A stretch of DNA of 64,000 bases from Candidatus Sericytochromatia bacterium (GCA_018780035.1 JADMKE010000028.1:3859-67858); one strand, 5' to 3'. Shown: positions 38,379 to 48,467, counted from the first letter of the stretch. Made by a program: numbers and translations. Notes: generated by a model from the sequence alone, not told the origin.

Positions 38379-39386
38379 ATGTTGATTAACTTTGATGATT
38401 ATTTTCAAGCGCCTCAAGGACTGCGACTGCTGAGTCGCTCAGAGATTCAGGCCCTGGTGCTGCATTTGCTCCGGGGGCAGGAAATTTGCGATGTGGAACT
38501 GCTCTCTGGCGGCTATCGCAACCAAAATTACCGCCTGGATTTTGTGCCAAAAACAGGCGCACCCCCCGCGACAGCTGATGCCAACGAGGCTGTATTGCGC
38601 GTCTCCCAGGATCTGACTGCCGCTGGCAAAGAAGTCAAACTCTTGCAGATGCTAGCCGGTCTATTGCCTGTACCGCGGGTCTTGGCTGCAAGGCAAACCT
38701 CTGCGCATGCCTTTGCACTGCATGAATATGTGCCGGGTGTTTTGGCTTCACATTTGCCCAAAAATCTATCTGAATCAACCTTGGCGTCTTTGGGCGCCGC
38801 CATCGGAGCCACCTTGGCACAGATTCACCAGATTGAATTGCCTGGCTGTGGTTTTTTGGATACCGAATTGAGGATCTCAGATCCCATGCCCAATTTGGGG
38901 GATGCTTGGCTGGCATATATGCGCGAGGTTTTACATGGTAAACGCGCTGAAACACGGCTTGGTTTGGATCTGTCTAAACAAGTTTTGCGGCTCTTGACTC
39001 AGAATGAAGCGCTTTTGCGCGATTTGAATCCCTCTAACCGGCTCGTACATTCGGATTTTAATCTCAAAAATCTGCTGGTCAGCGAGAAAGAGGGATTCTG
39101 GCAAGTCAAAGCGGTGCTCGATTGGGAATTTGCCCATGCGGGATCTCCTCTGGTCGACTTGGGTAATTTCTTTCGTTTTGAAAAAGATTTGCCCCCCGCT
39201 CTGTTTGAGGGTTTTTTGCAAACCTATCAAGCCGAAGCGGGAGCTTTACCTGTTCAATGGCGGGCCCAAGCCCGTCTGCTCGATTTGGCGGCGATTTGTA
39301 ATTTCTTGGACTCACCGGAAAGCAAACCGCTGACGCTGGAAACGGTGAAGCGGGTTGTAAATGAAACTTTGTTGAGCTTTGCCTGA
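38379..39386 (+). CDS. aminoglycoside phosphotransferase (APH)-family kinase
   Basis: RLVHSDFNLKNLLVSEKEGFWQVKAVLDWEFAHAGSPLVDLGNFFRFE. Confidence 0.88.
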   Translation: MLINFDDYFQAPQGLRLLSRSEIQALVLHLLRGQEICDVELLSGGYRNQNYRLDFVPKTGAPPATADANEAVLRVSQDLTAAGKEVKLLQMLAGLLPVPRVLAARQTSAHAFALHEYVPGVLASHLPKNLSESTLASLGAAIGATLAQIHQIELPGCGFLDTELRISDPMPNLGDAWLAYMREVLHGKRAETRLGLDLSKQVLRLLTQNEALLRDLNPSNRLVHSDFNLKNLLVSEKEGFWQVKAVLDWEFAHAGSPLVDLGNFFRFEKDLPPALFEGFLQTYQAEAGALPVQWRAQARLLDLAAICNFLDSPESKPLTLETVKRVVNETLLSFA

Positions 39387-39490
39387 ATTTAACCCGTTTA
39401 TTGCATTCAAAGGCAGTGTTTTGCTTCAGAATCTTGTGTTAGGGGGTATAAGTATAAAGAGATGTTGGCTTGGGTTTGTTGGTCGTGGAT

Positions 39491-39526
39491 ACCAAGATCA
39501 ACCTGACTGGCGCAGGTTAACTTGGT
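39491..39526 (+). promoter_or_regulatory. strong imperfect hairpin in the leader of the giant gene
   Basis: ACCAAGATCAACCTG - actggcg - CAGGTTAACTTGGT. Confidence 0.55.
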
Positions 39527-39602
39527 GCTGGAGCACTAAGAACATATTAATAGCCTGGTATTTTGGGCAAGTTTGTAATTTGGTTTTTGAGGAGTTGAGT
39601 GT

Positions 39603-42600
39603 ATGACGCAGATTCAAGGCCGATCCACCCCGCTGGAAATCAATGGTAAAAAAAGCTTTGCCAGTCTTGACGAAGCCAAACGTGCCGCTGCCAGCCACCA
39701 GGGATCCGAAGCAATTTTACAGCGCGAAGATGGCCATTTTGAAGTTGTCAGCCTCGACACCCCCTCGTCTTTTGAAGGGGCTGTCCATCAGGCCCAGCAA
39801 AAACACAAAGATCTCAAATACGAAATCAGCTTTGCTGATCTCAATGATCCCGCTGAACTCAAATTTGAGGGTGCTGAGCGGACCGTGGCTCTCAGCGTCG
39901 ACAATTCGCGCGTCGACAACCCCCGTGCTGCCACAGGTGTAGCTCAGGATGTAATGGTCCAATTTTCCCAGCCGATGGAAGATAGCAAAATGGAACAGGC
40001 TTTTGGCCAGTTTCAAAAAGTTTCCAAACAGGAAATGGAAAAAGAATTCCGCTTTGCTCCAGAAGGCTCGGATAAATGGAAACTCTTCAAAGCCATGGAA
40101 TTGGTGGCCAAGCTCGAAAATGAAATGGGCTCGGTGAAAGATTTAGAAGCCAAACAGGTTTTGATGATGCGCAAAGCTGAAATTGTCGATTTGGTCAATC
40201 AGCTCAATCAAAAACCCGAAATTCAAACAGCGTATGCGCGGGTTAACAAAGCCGCAATGCAAGCTTCCGGGATCAATCAATCTGATTTGGTTCGCCATGC
40301 CAATCATTTGCTCAGCCAATCTTTCCGCACTACATTAAAAGCCTTGCCCCCGGCTCAGCAACAAGAAACCCTCAAAAAAGAATTGGCCAAGATCCAATTC
40401 TTTGACCCCCAATACGGCGCAGTTGTGGCCGGTGAGCTGGGGGCGCGTTTTGTGGTCGACGAGGGTTTGAGCCAATTGCGTATGCTCGACGAAGAGGGCA
40501 AAGCCAAGGTCAAGGTCAATGTCGAATACCTGATCGACGATTTGGTCAAAGAGGCCAATTCCACTGCCAGCAATGCCTTTAAGCCCCTGCGTGAATTGCA
40601 CAAGATCATGACCCAATTGCACCCCGAACAAGTGGGCCGCTTTAAAGATCTGCTCGTGCGCTTTTCGATCAACATCGAATCTATGGACGCCAAAGGGATT
40701 GTCAATGCCATCAAAGAAATCGAAGGTCTGCCCCCGGATTTAAAAAACGAATTGACCAAACTCGATTGGCACGGTGAATTGCGCAAAGTGCTCAGTTCGG
40801 TTGCTGCTGTGGGGACGTTGATCAGTTTGGGCCGCAGCGCGGAAGATATTCAAGCCCAGGGGTGGAACCTCAAAAGTGGGGTTGATTTGGTGAAAAACAC
40901 CGCAAGTATGATTGGCTCCTCCAAAGATGTGGCGCAAACGGCGGGCATGGTCAGCAAATGGGTGGGCATGGAAAGTCTCGGTACCCGCCTCAATAGTTTG
41001 GGTAAAAGTCTCGACGCAATGAAAATGGTCAAATGGGCGGGCCCTGTGGCCAGTGCCATTTCTGGGGGCTGGGATCTTTACGAAATGAGCAAAGAGATCA
41101 GCAATGAAGACAAAGCCGGGGCCTGGCTTAAGGGTTTGTCTGGTAGCGCAGGGCTGGTGGCTGCAGGGGCCGGGGCTGTGGCTGCTTGGTATGGGGCAGG
41201 GGCCACAGCAACGGCCATTGCTGGGCCAATAGGTTTGGCGGCAGTGGCGGTGGCAGCCGCAGCAGCCATCACCTATTCGTTCGTGGCCGAAAGTGAAGAG
41301 ACAGGTGGATTTCGCAAAGATCTACGGGCCTTGGGAATCAGCGATCAAGAAGAGCAGATCGAATCCCAACTCAACCAGGTTTGGCTGGGCACAGATCAAC
41401 ACGGTAATCCGAGCTTTGAGCCTGCAAAAGGGCTGGCCTGGGCCAAAGACAAACCCGTCGAAGAGCGTGCTAGGCTGATCAACAAATTGATGGATCAGGC
41501 CACCCACGCGCCCCAAGAAAAATTAATTGAATTGCTCTTGCGTGATGGCATTGGCAAAAATAAAAATGCGCAGGGTTTGGACGATTTCGACCGGATACTT
41601 TCACGCACGGATCCGCGCAGGTTGGCGGCTGAACTCGACGATACTGCAATTAAAAAAGTCTTTGAAACCCTCAAAGCCCGCACCACTCCCGAAGCACTTG
41701 AAGCGCTTGAAAAAATAGCCCTCGGTCTGGCAGATGGCAAACGGCTCTCACTCCTGCAAAAAACCACAGGCGCACCGCTGGATTTTGTCAGTCAATTTTC
41801 GTCTGAAACCATCAAAGAAATGGCCGATGCTGTCATGAAAGGCATGACCTTCGGCAAAAAAGAAATTTTTATGACCCGTTTGGTGGTCGATCAGCCCACC
41901 GAAAAATTGGCTGAAATTCTGGGCCGGGGTGGCAAAGAATTTGTCGAAAAGCTGGTTTCAGAAATTCCCAAACAAGACACCGCCAAATTATTGGCACGGT
42001 TTACCCAGATCGACAAAGCCCTGTCTGAAACCCAAACCCAATTGCAGGCTGCCAAAGCAGCAGGTCAGCCTACAGCAGCCTTGGAACTTAAACAAAAGAC
42101 CCTGGAGCACGCGCTTGATGTACCCCTGAATAATCTGGCCCGCGTGATTGCTGATCGCAGCAATGCTTGGTTTGGCTCCAGTTATCAAGACGTCATCAAA
42201 AATACCTTACAGCCCGAGATTACGCGTCACCTCAGCTCTGAGACCTTGGAGCATGTCTCTCGCCGCCTGATGAACGCGCCCTTTGGCGCACCCGAAGACT
42301 CGGCCAAGGCCCTGGTCAAAGTTTTACAACAGGCCAACCCAGAACAATTTAAACAGCTCATTGGCAACAATACCGACAGCTATATCCGCCAGGTTTTGGC
42401 CAGCAGCCTTGATGCAGATCAATCCATGGCTCTGATGGAGCGCTTTTTACAAGGAGGCACCCAGCCAGATCGTGCCTTCCAGACCTTTGCCTTGGGCCTG
42501 ATCGAAAAGGGCCATGAAGGCACTGTGAAAACCTTTTTGGCGGCCCGGCCCCTGCTTGACCTCTCTGGTGTGCCCGCCCTGCGGGCTGTGGTCAGTGAAA

Positions 42601-45404
42601 AAACCAGCGCCACTTTGCAAAACCTGGTGCGCGACCGGGCCCAAATTGCCAAAATGTCGAACGAAGAAAAAGCCATTATTATCAAATACCTGATGGAAGG
42701 TTGGACCACCGACCGCACCGAAACCCTGATCAAAGACATCTTGGTGGATACCCACAGCCACAGCCCAAGTCAATTTAAAGAACTGGTCTCGATGATCGAT
42801 GCCTATAAACTTGCCAATGAACTCGGTGATGCCTTTATCGCTGGCAAAGGCAATGCAGAATCTCTGCAGGTCTTTGAGTTGATTGCCAAAGATGGCAACC
42901 CAGGGGATTTTGAAGCCTATGCCACCCGTCTTGGGGCCGACGACAATGTCGATGTCTTGTTTAAATTTGTGAACAAACCCGAAAACCAGAAATACATCGC
43001 GCAATTGCCCGCCAAAGCTGTGCAAGAGATGTCTGAAAGTTTAATGGATGGCTATACCGGTGAGCGGGCCGAAATTGCAATCACCAAATTGCTTTTACAT
43101 TCCTCTGATGGGGCCTTTGTCAAAATGTTGGCCGACAAAGACTTTTCGGCCTGGATCAGCAAAGAATTGCAAACAGACGAAGCCAAATGGTTTGGCGGCT
43201 TGCAAGGTGAAGCGGATCAACTCAACACGATCATGCGTCGTCTCGGTAAAATGGCAACAGATCAAGAGGGACTTGCTGCCAAACAAAAACGCGGTTTGGC
43301 GCTCAGTGAAGCTGAAAAGGCCCAAGCAGCGCTCAAAACCCAAGTGATTGAAGCCACCAATGCCTTTGGCTTGGCGATTGCCGAGCGGGATTATGGCCGG
43401 ATTTTACTCAAAACAGCGACTTCCGCCGACACCGAAGCGGCTGTGCGTTTGATCAGTCCACCCGTGCTCAAAGCCATGATGGAACAATTGATGGCGGGAT
43501 ATACGGGCGATGAGTCTGAACGGGCCATCTCTGCGATGTTACAAAAGACCACCCCGACCCAATTGCGGGACTTAACCGACAAACATGTCGGGGGCAAAGC
43601 CTTTGTCGAGCAACTGGGCAATGAACTGACCAGTGCACAATTGCGCGATTTGATGGAAAAAATGATTTCAGATAAATCTGTCAAATCGGGCATGGGTTTT
43701 AGCTATTTGGCCGCTAAATTGGCCAATGATCACGAAGGCGCCACAATCCGAGATTTGATTAGCTCTCGCCCTGAGGTGGTCAGACAAATTCATCCCACTG
43801 TCTTGCAGGATATTGCCATCAAACTCTCCAAAGGCTGGACCTCGACCGAATCCCAAGAAGCCATTGCCAAAATTTTAACCAATGCAAGTCCCGAGCAATT
43901 GGAGTTGCTGATGCAATCCAACGTGGCCGGCAAACCCCAACACGTCTCGGACTATATCGCCGACAATCTGAACGAGGCCCAACTCAAAGGGGTGCTGGCC
44001 AATTTTGCCCGTGGGGCCACCCAGGCGCCGACCAAAGGCACAGGTCTTGACGCCTTTCTGACCTCTTTGGCTCACAAACAACCGGGGGCTATCAGTGGGG
44101 TCGATAAAAGTATTTTACAAAAGCTCTCCCCTGAAAGCCTGCACGTGGCTACCCGTGAAAGTCTTAAAGCCTGGAAAGACGCCTTTTTAATCGCTGGGCC
44201 CCACCAAGAGGCCCTCAATCATCTTTTAGATACCGCCAAAGACACCCCGACCTTGGCAAAACAATTGGCAGGCCTCGATGGCACGACCCTGGGCCGGGCC
44301 GTTGATGACAATCAAACCCGCTTTAACCGGGTTTTTGGCCAATTGCTGAAATCCGGGGACGAAACCCAACTCAAGGCCTTGATCCAATCGGTATCAACAC
44401 CCACCTTGCAAAATGCTTGGAACCAACTCAAAACTGAGCGGGTCGCTCCTTCCAGCGCGGTCCGCGAGGTGCTCTTTCAACGTTTTGTCGACAATGGCGA
44501 TCTCAACCGTGCCCAAGATATGTTGGTGGGTGTCAAAGGGCTGTCAGGCATGGGCTCTTTGGCCCAGGGGCCCAATGGGAGCAGCATGTTGGGCTATCTC
44601 TCATCCCGCATGGGCAATTTTAACAAAGACACAGCTCCCAAAGCGGCGGCTTGGATTTTGGCCAATGGCACCCAGAGCCAAGTCGATACCGCCATGAAAA
44701 AAATCCAAGCTGAATTTTACTTTGGCCGGGGGGGTGAGGTGATCAAAAAGGTGATGGACGAAGCCGAGACCCAACAATTGGATATCAAAGGCAAATTGTC
44801 GCTGAGTACCCTGGGATCCATGGTGGGCGCGCTTGATTCCACCTGGACCAAAATGTTTGGCGATTATGCCAGCAATGTCAAATATGTTGGTAAATTGGCG
44901 GATATGGTGGATATCAATGGCAAAGCTGCGATTATCAGCGACCTGATGAGTGGCTGGACTCCCGGTGAAGCTGAGACACTGATCCACGATATCTTCAAAC
45001 AGACCACCGATCCCAAGACCTTTACCCATTTGGTTGATAAAGTTGGCCCTGCGCGGATCTCCTCAGAACTTGAAGCCCGGGCCGAATTGGGACGGGTGAT
45101 GGCCTTTGTGGTTGAACGATACAATGCCCAAGACAGTCTTAAAGGCCGCGATGACGATGCTGTGCTCAAAGAAATCATGAATCAGTGGGGCGGCACCAGT
45201 ATCAAGTCCGATGATGTGATTTGGCAAATGCTCAAACAATTGGATCGCGATGGCAAATTGGGGCAATTGCGCCAATCGGTCAACAATGGCACCCTCGATA
45301 CCATGATCGATTGGAGCAATGACGCCTTCCGAGATGGCAATCTCTTTGAATTGGACGCTGAGAGTGAATGGAGTATTCGCCAGCTCAACGCCGCCAAACG
45401 TTAA
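39603..45404 (+). CDS. giant (1933 aa) helical repeat protein with Ala/Gly-rich hydrophobic segment
   Basis: Single long ORF with RBS (ttgaggagttgagtgt-atg); repeated motif LMxGWTxxExExxIxxIL; hydrophobic stretch GSAGLVAAGAGAVAAWYGAGATATAIAGPIGLAAVAVAAAAAITYSF. Confidence 0.85.
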   Translation: MTQIQGRSTPLEINGKKSFASLDEAKRAAASHQGSEAILQREDGHFEVVSLDTPSSFEGAVHQAQQKHKDLKYEISFADLNDPAELKFEGAERTVALSVDNSRVDNPRAATGVAQDVMVQFSQPMEDSKMEQAFGQFQKVSKQEMEKEFRFAPEGSDKWKLFKAMELVAKLENEMGSVKDLEAKQVLMMRKAEIVDLVNQLNQKPEIQTAYARVNKAAMQASGINQSDLVRHANHLLSQSFRTTLKALPPAQQQETLKKELAKIQFFDPQYGAVVAGELGARFVVDEGLSQLRMLDEEGKAKVKVNVEYLIDDLVKEANSTASNAFKPLRELHKIMTQLHPEQVGRFKDLLVRFSINIESMDAKGIVNAIKEIEGLPPDLKNELTKLDWHGELRKVLSSVAAVGTLISLGRSAEDIQAQGWNLKSGVDLVKNTASMIGSSKDVAQTAGMVSKWVGMESLGTRLNSLGKSLDAMKMVKWAGPVASAISGGWDLYEMSKEISNEDKAGAWLKGLSGSAGLVAAGAGAVAAWYGAGATATAIAGPIGLAAVAVAAAAAITYSFVAESEETGGFRKDLRALGISDQEEQIESQLNQVWLGTDQHGNPSFEPAKGLAWAKDKPVEERARLINKLMDQATHAPQEKLIELLLRDGIGKNKNAQGLDDFDRILSRTDPRRLAAELDDTAIKKVFETLKARTTPEALEALEKIALGLADGKRLSLLQKTTGAPLDFVSQFSSETIKEMADAVMKGMTFGKKEIFMTRLVVDQPTEKLAEILGRGGKEFVEKLVSEIPKQDTAKLLARFTQIDKALSETQTQLQAAKAAGQPTAALELKQKTLEHALDVPLNNLARVIADRSNAWFGSSYQDVIKNTLQPEITRHLSSETLEHVSRRLMNAPFGAPEDSAKALVKVLQQANPEQFKQLIGNNTDSYIRQVLASSLDADQSMALMERFLQGGTQPDRAFQTFALGLIEKGHEGTVKTFLAARPLLDLSGVPALRAVVSEKTSATLQNLVRDRAQIAKMSNEEKAIIIKYLMEGWTTDRTETLIKDILVDTHSHSPSQFKELVSMIDAYKLANELGDAFIAGKGNAESLQVFELIAKDGNPGDFEAYATRLGADDNVDVLFKFVNKPENQKYIAQLPAKAVQEMSESLMDGYTGERAEIAITKLLLHSSDGAFVKMLADKDFSAWISKELQTDEAKWFGGLQGEADQLNTIMRRLGKMATDQEGLAAKQKRGLALSEAEKAQAALKTQVIEATNAFGLAIAERDYGRILLKTATSADTEAAVRLISPPVLKAMMEQLMAGYTGDESERAISAMLQKTTPTQLRDLTDKHVGGKAFVEQLGNELTSAQLRDLMEKMISDKSVKSGMGFSYLAAKLANDHEGATIRDLISSRPEVVRQIHPTVLQDIAIKLSKGWTSTESQEAIAKILTNASPEQLELLMQSNVAGKPQHVSDYIADNLNEAQLKGVLANFARGATQAPTKGTGLDAFLTSLAHKQPGAISGVDKSILQKLSPESLHVATRESLKAWKDAFLIAGPHQEALNHLLDTAKDTPTLAKQLAGLDGTTLGRAVDDNQTRFNRVFGQLLKSGDETQLKALIQSVSTPTLQNAWNQLKTERVAPSSAVREVLFQRFVDNGDLNRAQDMLVGVKGLSGMGSLAQGPNGSSMLGYLSSRMGNFNKDTAPKAAAWILANGTQSQVDTAMKKIQAEFYFGRGGEVIKKVMDEAETQQLDIKGKLSLSTLGSMVGALDSTWTKMFGDYASNVKYVGKLADMVDINGKAAIISDLMSGWTPGEAETLIHDIFKQTTDPKTFTHLVDKVGPARISSELEARAELGRVMAFVVERYNAQDSLKGRDDDAVLKEIMNQWGGTSIKSDDVIWQMLKQLDRDGKLGQLRQSVNNGTLDTMIDWSNDAFRDGNLFELDAESEWSIRQLNAAKR

Positions 45405-45510
45405 GTTTACTCAGGGGCGCTTATGACTCCGCCCCTCCACTCTTGCACTCACTTGTCTTCCCACTTGTCCTCTCTTGGGCAAGCATAGGCAAACCTTGGG
45501 CGCTCTTACA

Positions 45511-45534
45511 CTCCCTGAGCGGAGCCGAAGGGAG
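45511..45534. repeat. palindromic element CTCCCTGAGCGGAGCCGAAGGGAG
   Basis: Inverted repeat ctccct...agggag in the intergenic region; only one copy in the window. Confidence 0.5.
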
Positions 45535-45551
45535 CGTGGCATAATAGGGAC

Positions 45552-47909
45552 ATGGTAGATCTCCCCGCTCAGCCTTTACTCAAACAGCGCTATTTGCTGC
45601 AAACCTGTCTGGCCCAGGGCACTGATAGTGCCACTTATGTTGCTTTGGATCAAGAGAATCAGCAAGATTGTATTGTCAAAGTGCTTAGATTGGGCCAAAT
45701 AGAGCACTGGAAACGCTTGGAGTTGTTTCGCCGTGAAGCGCGGATCTTGGCCAATCTGGATCATCCCCAAATTCCGGTCCTCTTGGATTATTTTGAAACC
45801 GAAGACCCCCAGGGCAAAAATGTCTGTCTTGTGACTGAAAAAGTGCCCGGAAACTCGCTTCAGCAGCGGGTCGAAGAGGGACTTGGGCTGAGCGAAGAAT
45901 TTTGCTATTTAATCGCTGTTCAGATTTTGCATATTTTAATCTATTTACATAGTTTGCAACCGCCAGTGATTCACCGAGATATCAAACCCTCCAATTTATT
46001 GCTCGACGAAAATGGCTGTATCTATCTGATCGACTTTGGCGGTGTGCAGGATATTTTGCGTCCGGCTGGGACTGGGGGTTCCACAGTGATTGGCACCTTT
46101 GGTTTTATGGCCCCAGAGCAATACAGTGGCCGGGCGCTGCCTCAAACGGATCTCTATGCACTCGGGGCCACTTTGGTCTATTTGCTTTCGGGCTTGGAGC
46201 CGATGCAATTGCCCAACCCTGATTTATTGCTGGATTTTCGGCCTTTTGTTCAAGCTTCTGAGCGCTTTTGCAATTGGGTAGAACAGCTGATTCTGCCTTC
46301 ATTGGAGCAGCGTTTTTACAGCGCTGAAGAAGCCTTACAGGTTTTAGAAGAAATTCTGCCCGTCTTTGCCCGCACCCTTTCGCTTCCTGCCATCCAAAAG
46401 GCCACATCTCAAGCGGTGTTGCGCCCCCAGACGGCTGAATTGGTGCCCGCCAAAGAGGAAGCACCAATTCAGCCTGATGCCAGTTGGGTATTGCCACTCC
46501 AAAGTCAAATTGAAAATGGGGGATTGGTCTACAAAATTGAACAGATCTTGGCTGTCAGTTCTCTGGCTGTAACCTATAAGGCGCAGCGCATGGGGGATCA
46601 AAAGCCTGTGATTCTCAAAGAATTGCATTTTGATCGGCTGCAACATTGGAAAGGATATGAACTCTTTGAACGTGAGATGAAAATCTTGAGTCAATTGCAC
46701 AACCCACGCACGCCCCGGCTCTACGATTTTTTCGAAAGGCAAACCCAAGGCCACCGCTGCTTTTATATGGTCACCAGTTTTTTGGCTGGCCAATCTCTGG
46801 CAGAAAAACTGCGCTTGGGCTGGCGTCCAACGGAGGTTCAGGTGCGCAATTTGGCCCGGCAGATGCTGGATATCCTTGTGGATCTACATGAAAGGGAACC
46901 CATGGTCATTCACCGGGATATCAAACCCTCGAATATTTTGGTGGATTCCAAAGACAGCCCCTCTTTGGTGGATTTTGGGGCAGTGCAGGAGGCGATGCGG
47001 GAGCAAGGCGGTGGGGGCTCTACGGTGATCGGCACCTTTGGTTATATGGCCCCAGAACAGTTTTTGGGCCAGGCCACCCCCCAATCAGATCTCTACGGTT
47101 TGGGAACGACGCTGCTGCATATCTTATCGGGCAGGGTGCCTGCCGAAATGACTCACAGTGATGGCTTGGACTTAAAATTTGAAGAACTGGTCAATTGTTC
47201 TGAGGGGCTGAAAGGCTGGCTCAAAAAAATGGTGGCTGCCAACCCCAACGAACGTTATTTCTCGGCCCGAGAAGCCCGACGTGTCTTGGTGCGCTTAGAT
47301 GAGTTTCGGGCGGCTGTGGTGTTAGACAGTGAGTTGCCCTTTAAAGCGGATCCCGCCTTGATGATTGAAAATCTGCCCGATAAATTGGTTTTGAACCTAT
47401 TGCCTACCTATCACGATTACAAAGCCCAATTATTGATGCTGGGATGTCTGAATTTGGTTGCCCTGCCATTTCTGGCGATTGTTCCCAATTTGGGGCCATT
47501 TTTGGTTTTGGCGCTGATCGGGGGCAGTGTGGTTCAGATTCAGGCCCACCGCATAGAAGGGCAGAAAACCCAAATGAAAATCGAGGTTTCAACGGAAGGG
47601 CTCACTTTGCAGGCCTGGCGAGAAAACACCCAAGGCAAACACGAAATGCTCGAAACCATGGACATTCCGCTCAATGCAATTGAATCTTTTGCTCTCAACC
47701 AATCCACAGTGCACAACCGCCTGCAAGTACGCGTGCGCCACAGCGAAAATGAAATGAGCATGTTGTGCCGCTCTCAATTACCTCTGACCAATAACAGTGA
47801 AAAAGCCCAGTTTATTCTCCAAAAACTTCAGGCCGCCGTAGATATCTATCAGCGGCGCCGAAAACGCCAAATCGAAAAGGGACTCAGAGAGGGTAATTCG
47901 CAGCCTTGA
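45552..47909 (+). CDS. tandem double Ser/Thr protein kinase with C-terminal membrane region
   Basis: Two kinase domains each with VIHRDIKPSNxL, DFG and TVIGTFGxMAPEQ; then TM segment and C-terminal domain. Confidence 0.93.
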   Translation: MVDLPAQPLLKQRYLLQTCLAQGTDSATYVALDQENQQDCIVKVLRLGQIEHWKRLELFRREARILANLDHPQIPVLLDYFETEDPQGKNVCLVTEKVPGNSLQQRVEEGLGLSEEFCYLIAVQILHILIYLHSLQPPVIHRDIKPSNLLLDENGCIYLIDFGGVQDILRPAGTGGSTVIGTFGFMAPEQYSGRALPQTDLYALGATLVYLLSGLEPMQLPNPDLLLDFRPFVQASERFCNWVEQLILPSLEQRFYSAEEALQVLEEILPVFARTLSLPAIQKATSQAVLRPQTAELVPAKEEAPIQPDASWVLPLQSQIENGGLVYKIEQILAVSSLAVTYKAQRMGDQKPVILKELHFDRLQHWKGYELFEREMKILSQLHNPRTPRLYDFFERQTQGHRCFYMVTSFLAGQSLAEKLRLGWRPTEVQVRNLARQMLDILVDLHEREPMVIHRDIKPSNILVDSKDSPSLVDFGAVQEAMREQGGGGSTVIGTFGYMAPEQFLGQATPQSDLYGLGTTLLHILSGRVPAEMTHSDGLDLKFEELVNCSEGLKGWLKKMVAANPNERYFSAREARRVLVRLDEFRAAVVLDSELPFKADPALMIENLPDKLVLNLLPTYHDYKAQLLMLGCLNLVALPFLAIVPNLGPFLVLALIGGSVVQIQAHRIEGQKTQMKIEVSTEGLTLQAWRENTQGKHEMLETMDIPLNAIESFALNQSTVHNRLQVRVRHSENEMSMLCRSQLPLTNNSEKAQFILQKLQAAVDIYQRRRKRQIEKGLREGNSQP

Positions 47910-48462
47910 GCAGATTTTCGACTGTATCCAAAGGCAGGCCAACGATGGTGTCCCAGCGACCTTCTACCACTTCAACAAAGGCAGCTGCGCCCCCTTGGAT
48001 CGCATAAGCTCCAGCTTTGTCCATGGGCTCTCCACCGGCGATATAGTCTAAAATTTCTTGCTCGCTGAGTTTACGCATTTTGACCCGGCTTAATCCGTGG
48101 CCACTGTAATTTTGGGGAGGAAGACCTGTTTTGACAAGCGCCACACCGGTTAAGACTTCGTGCCATTGGTCTGAGAGTTTTTCGAGCATGCGTTGTGCAT
48201 CTGCCGCATCGGTGGGTTTGCCCAAAATCTCGCCATCAACGACCACCACGGTATCTGCGCCGAGCACGTATGAATTGTGTGGCTCCAATTCTGCAACCGC
48301 CTGTGCTTTGCGCAGAGAGAGTTCTTCAATTTGGGCACTTAAATCCGCGAGATGGGGATTGAGGTCTTCGGGAATATCTGCGGCCCGAATCAAAAATTCC
48401 CTCACCAACTCAGACAGCAGCTCCTTGCGGCGGGGAGAGGCCGAAGCGAGAATCAGACCCAT
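47884..48462 (-). CDS. maf: Maf family nucleotide pyrophosphatase
   Basis: MGLILASASPRRKELL; VLGADTVVVVDGEILGKP. Confidence 0.95.
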   Translation of the reverse strand: MGLILASASPRRKELLSELVREFLIRAADIPEDLNPHLADLSAQIEELSLRKAQAVAELEPHNSYVLGADTVVVVDGEILGKPTDAADAQRMLEKLSDQWHEVLTGVALVKTGLPPQNYSGHGLSRVKMRKLSEQEILDYIAGGEPMDKAGAYAIQGGAAAFVEVVEGRWDTIVGLPLDTVENLLKAANYPL

Positions 48463-48467
48463 GGTGT

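Noticed and set aside
37279-39386. Aminoglycoside resistance genes
   Set aside because: The two APH-fold kinases sit among sugar/methyltransferase genes; the fold alone does not imply drug resistance.
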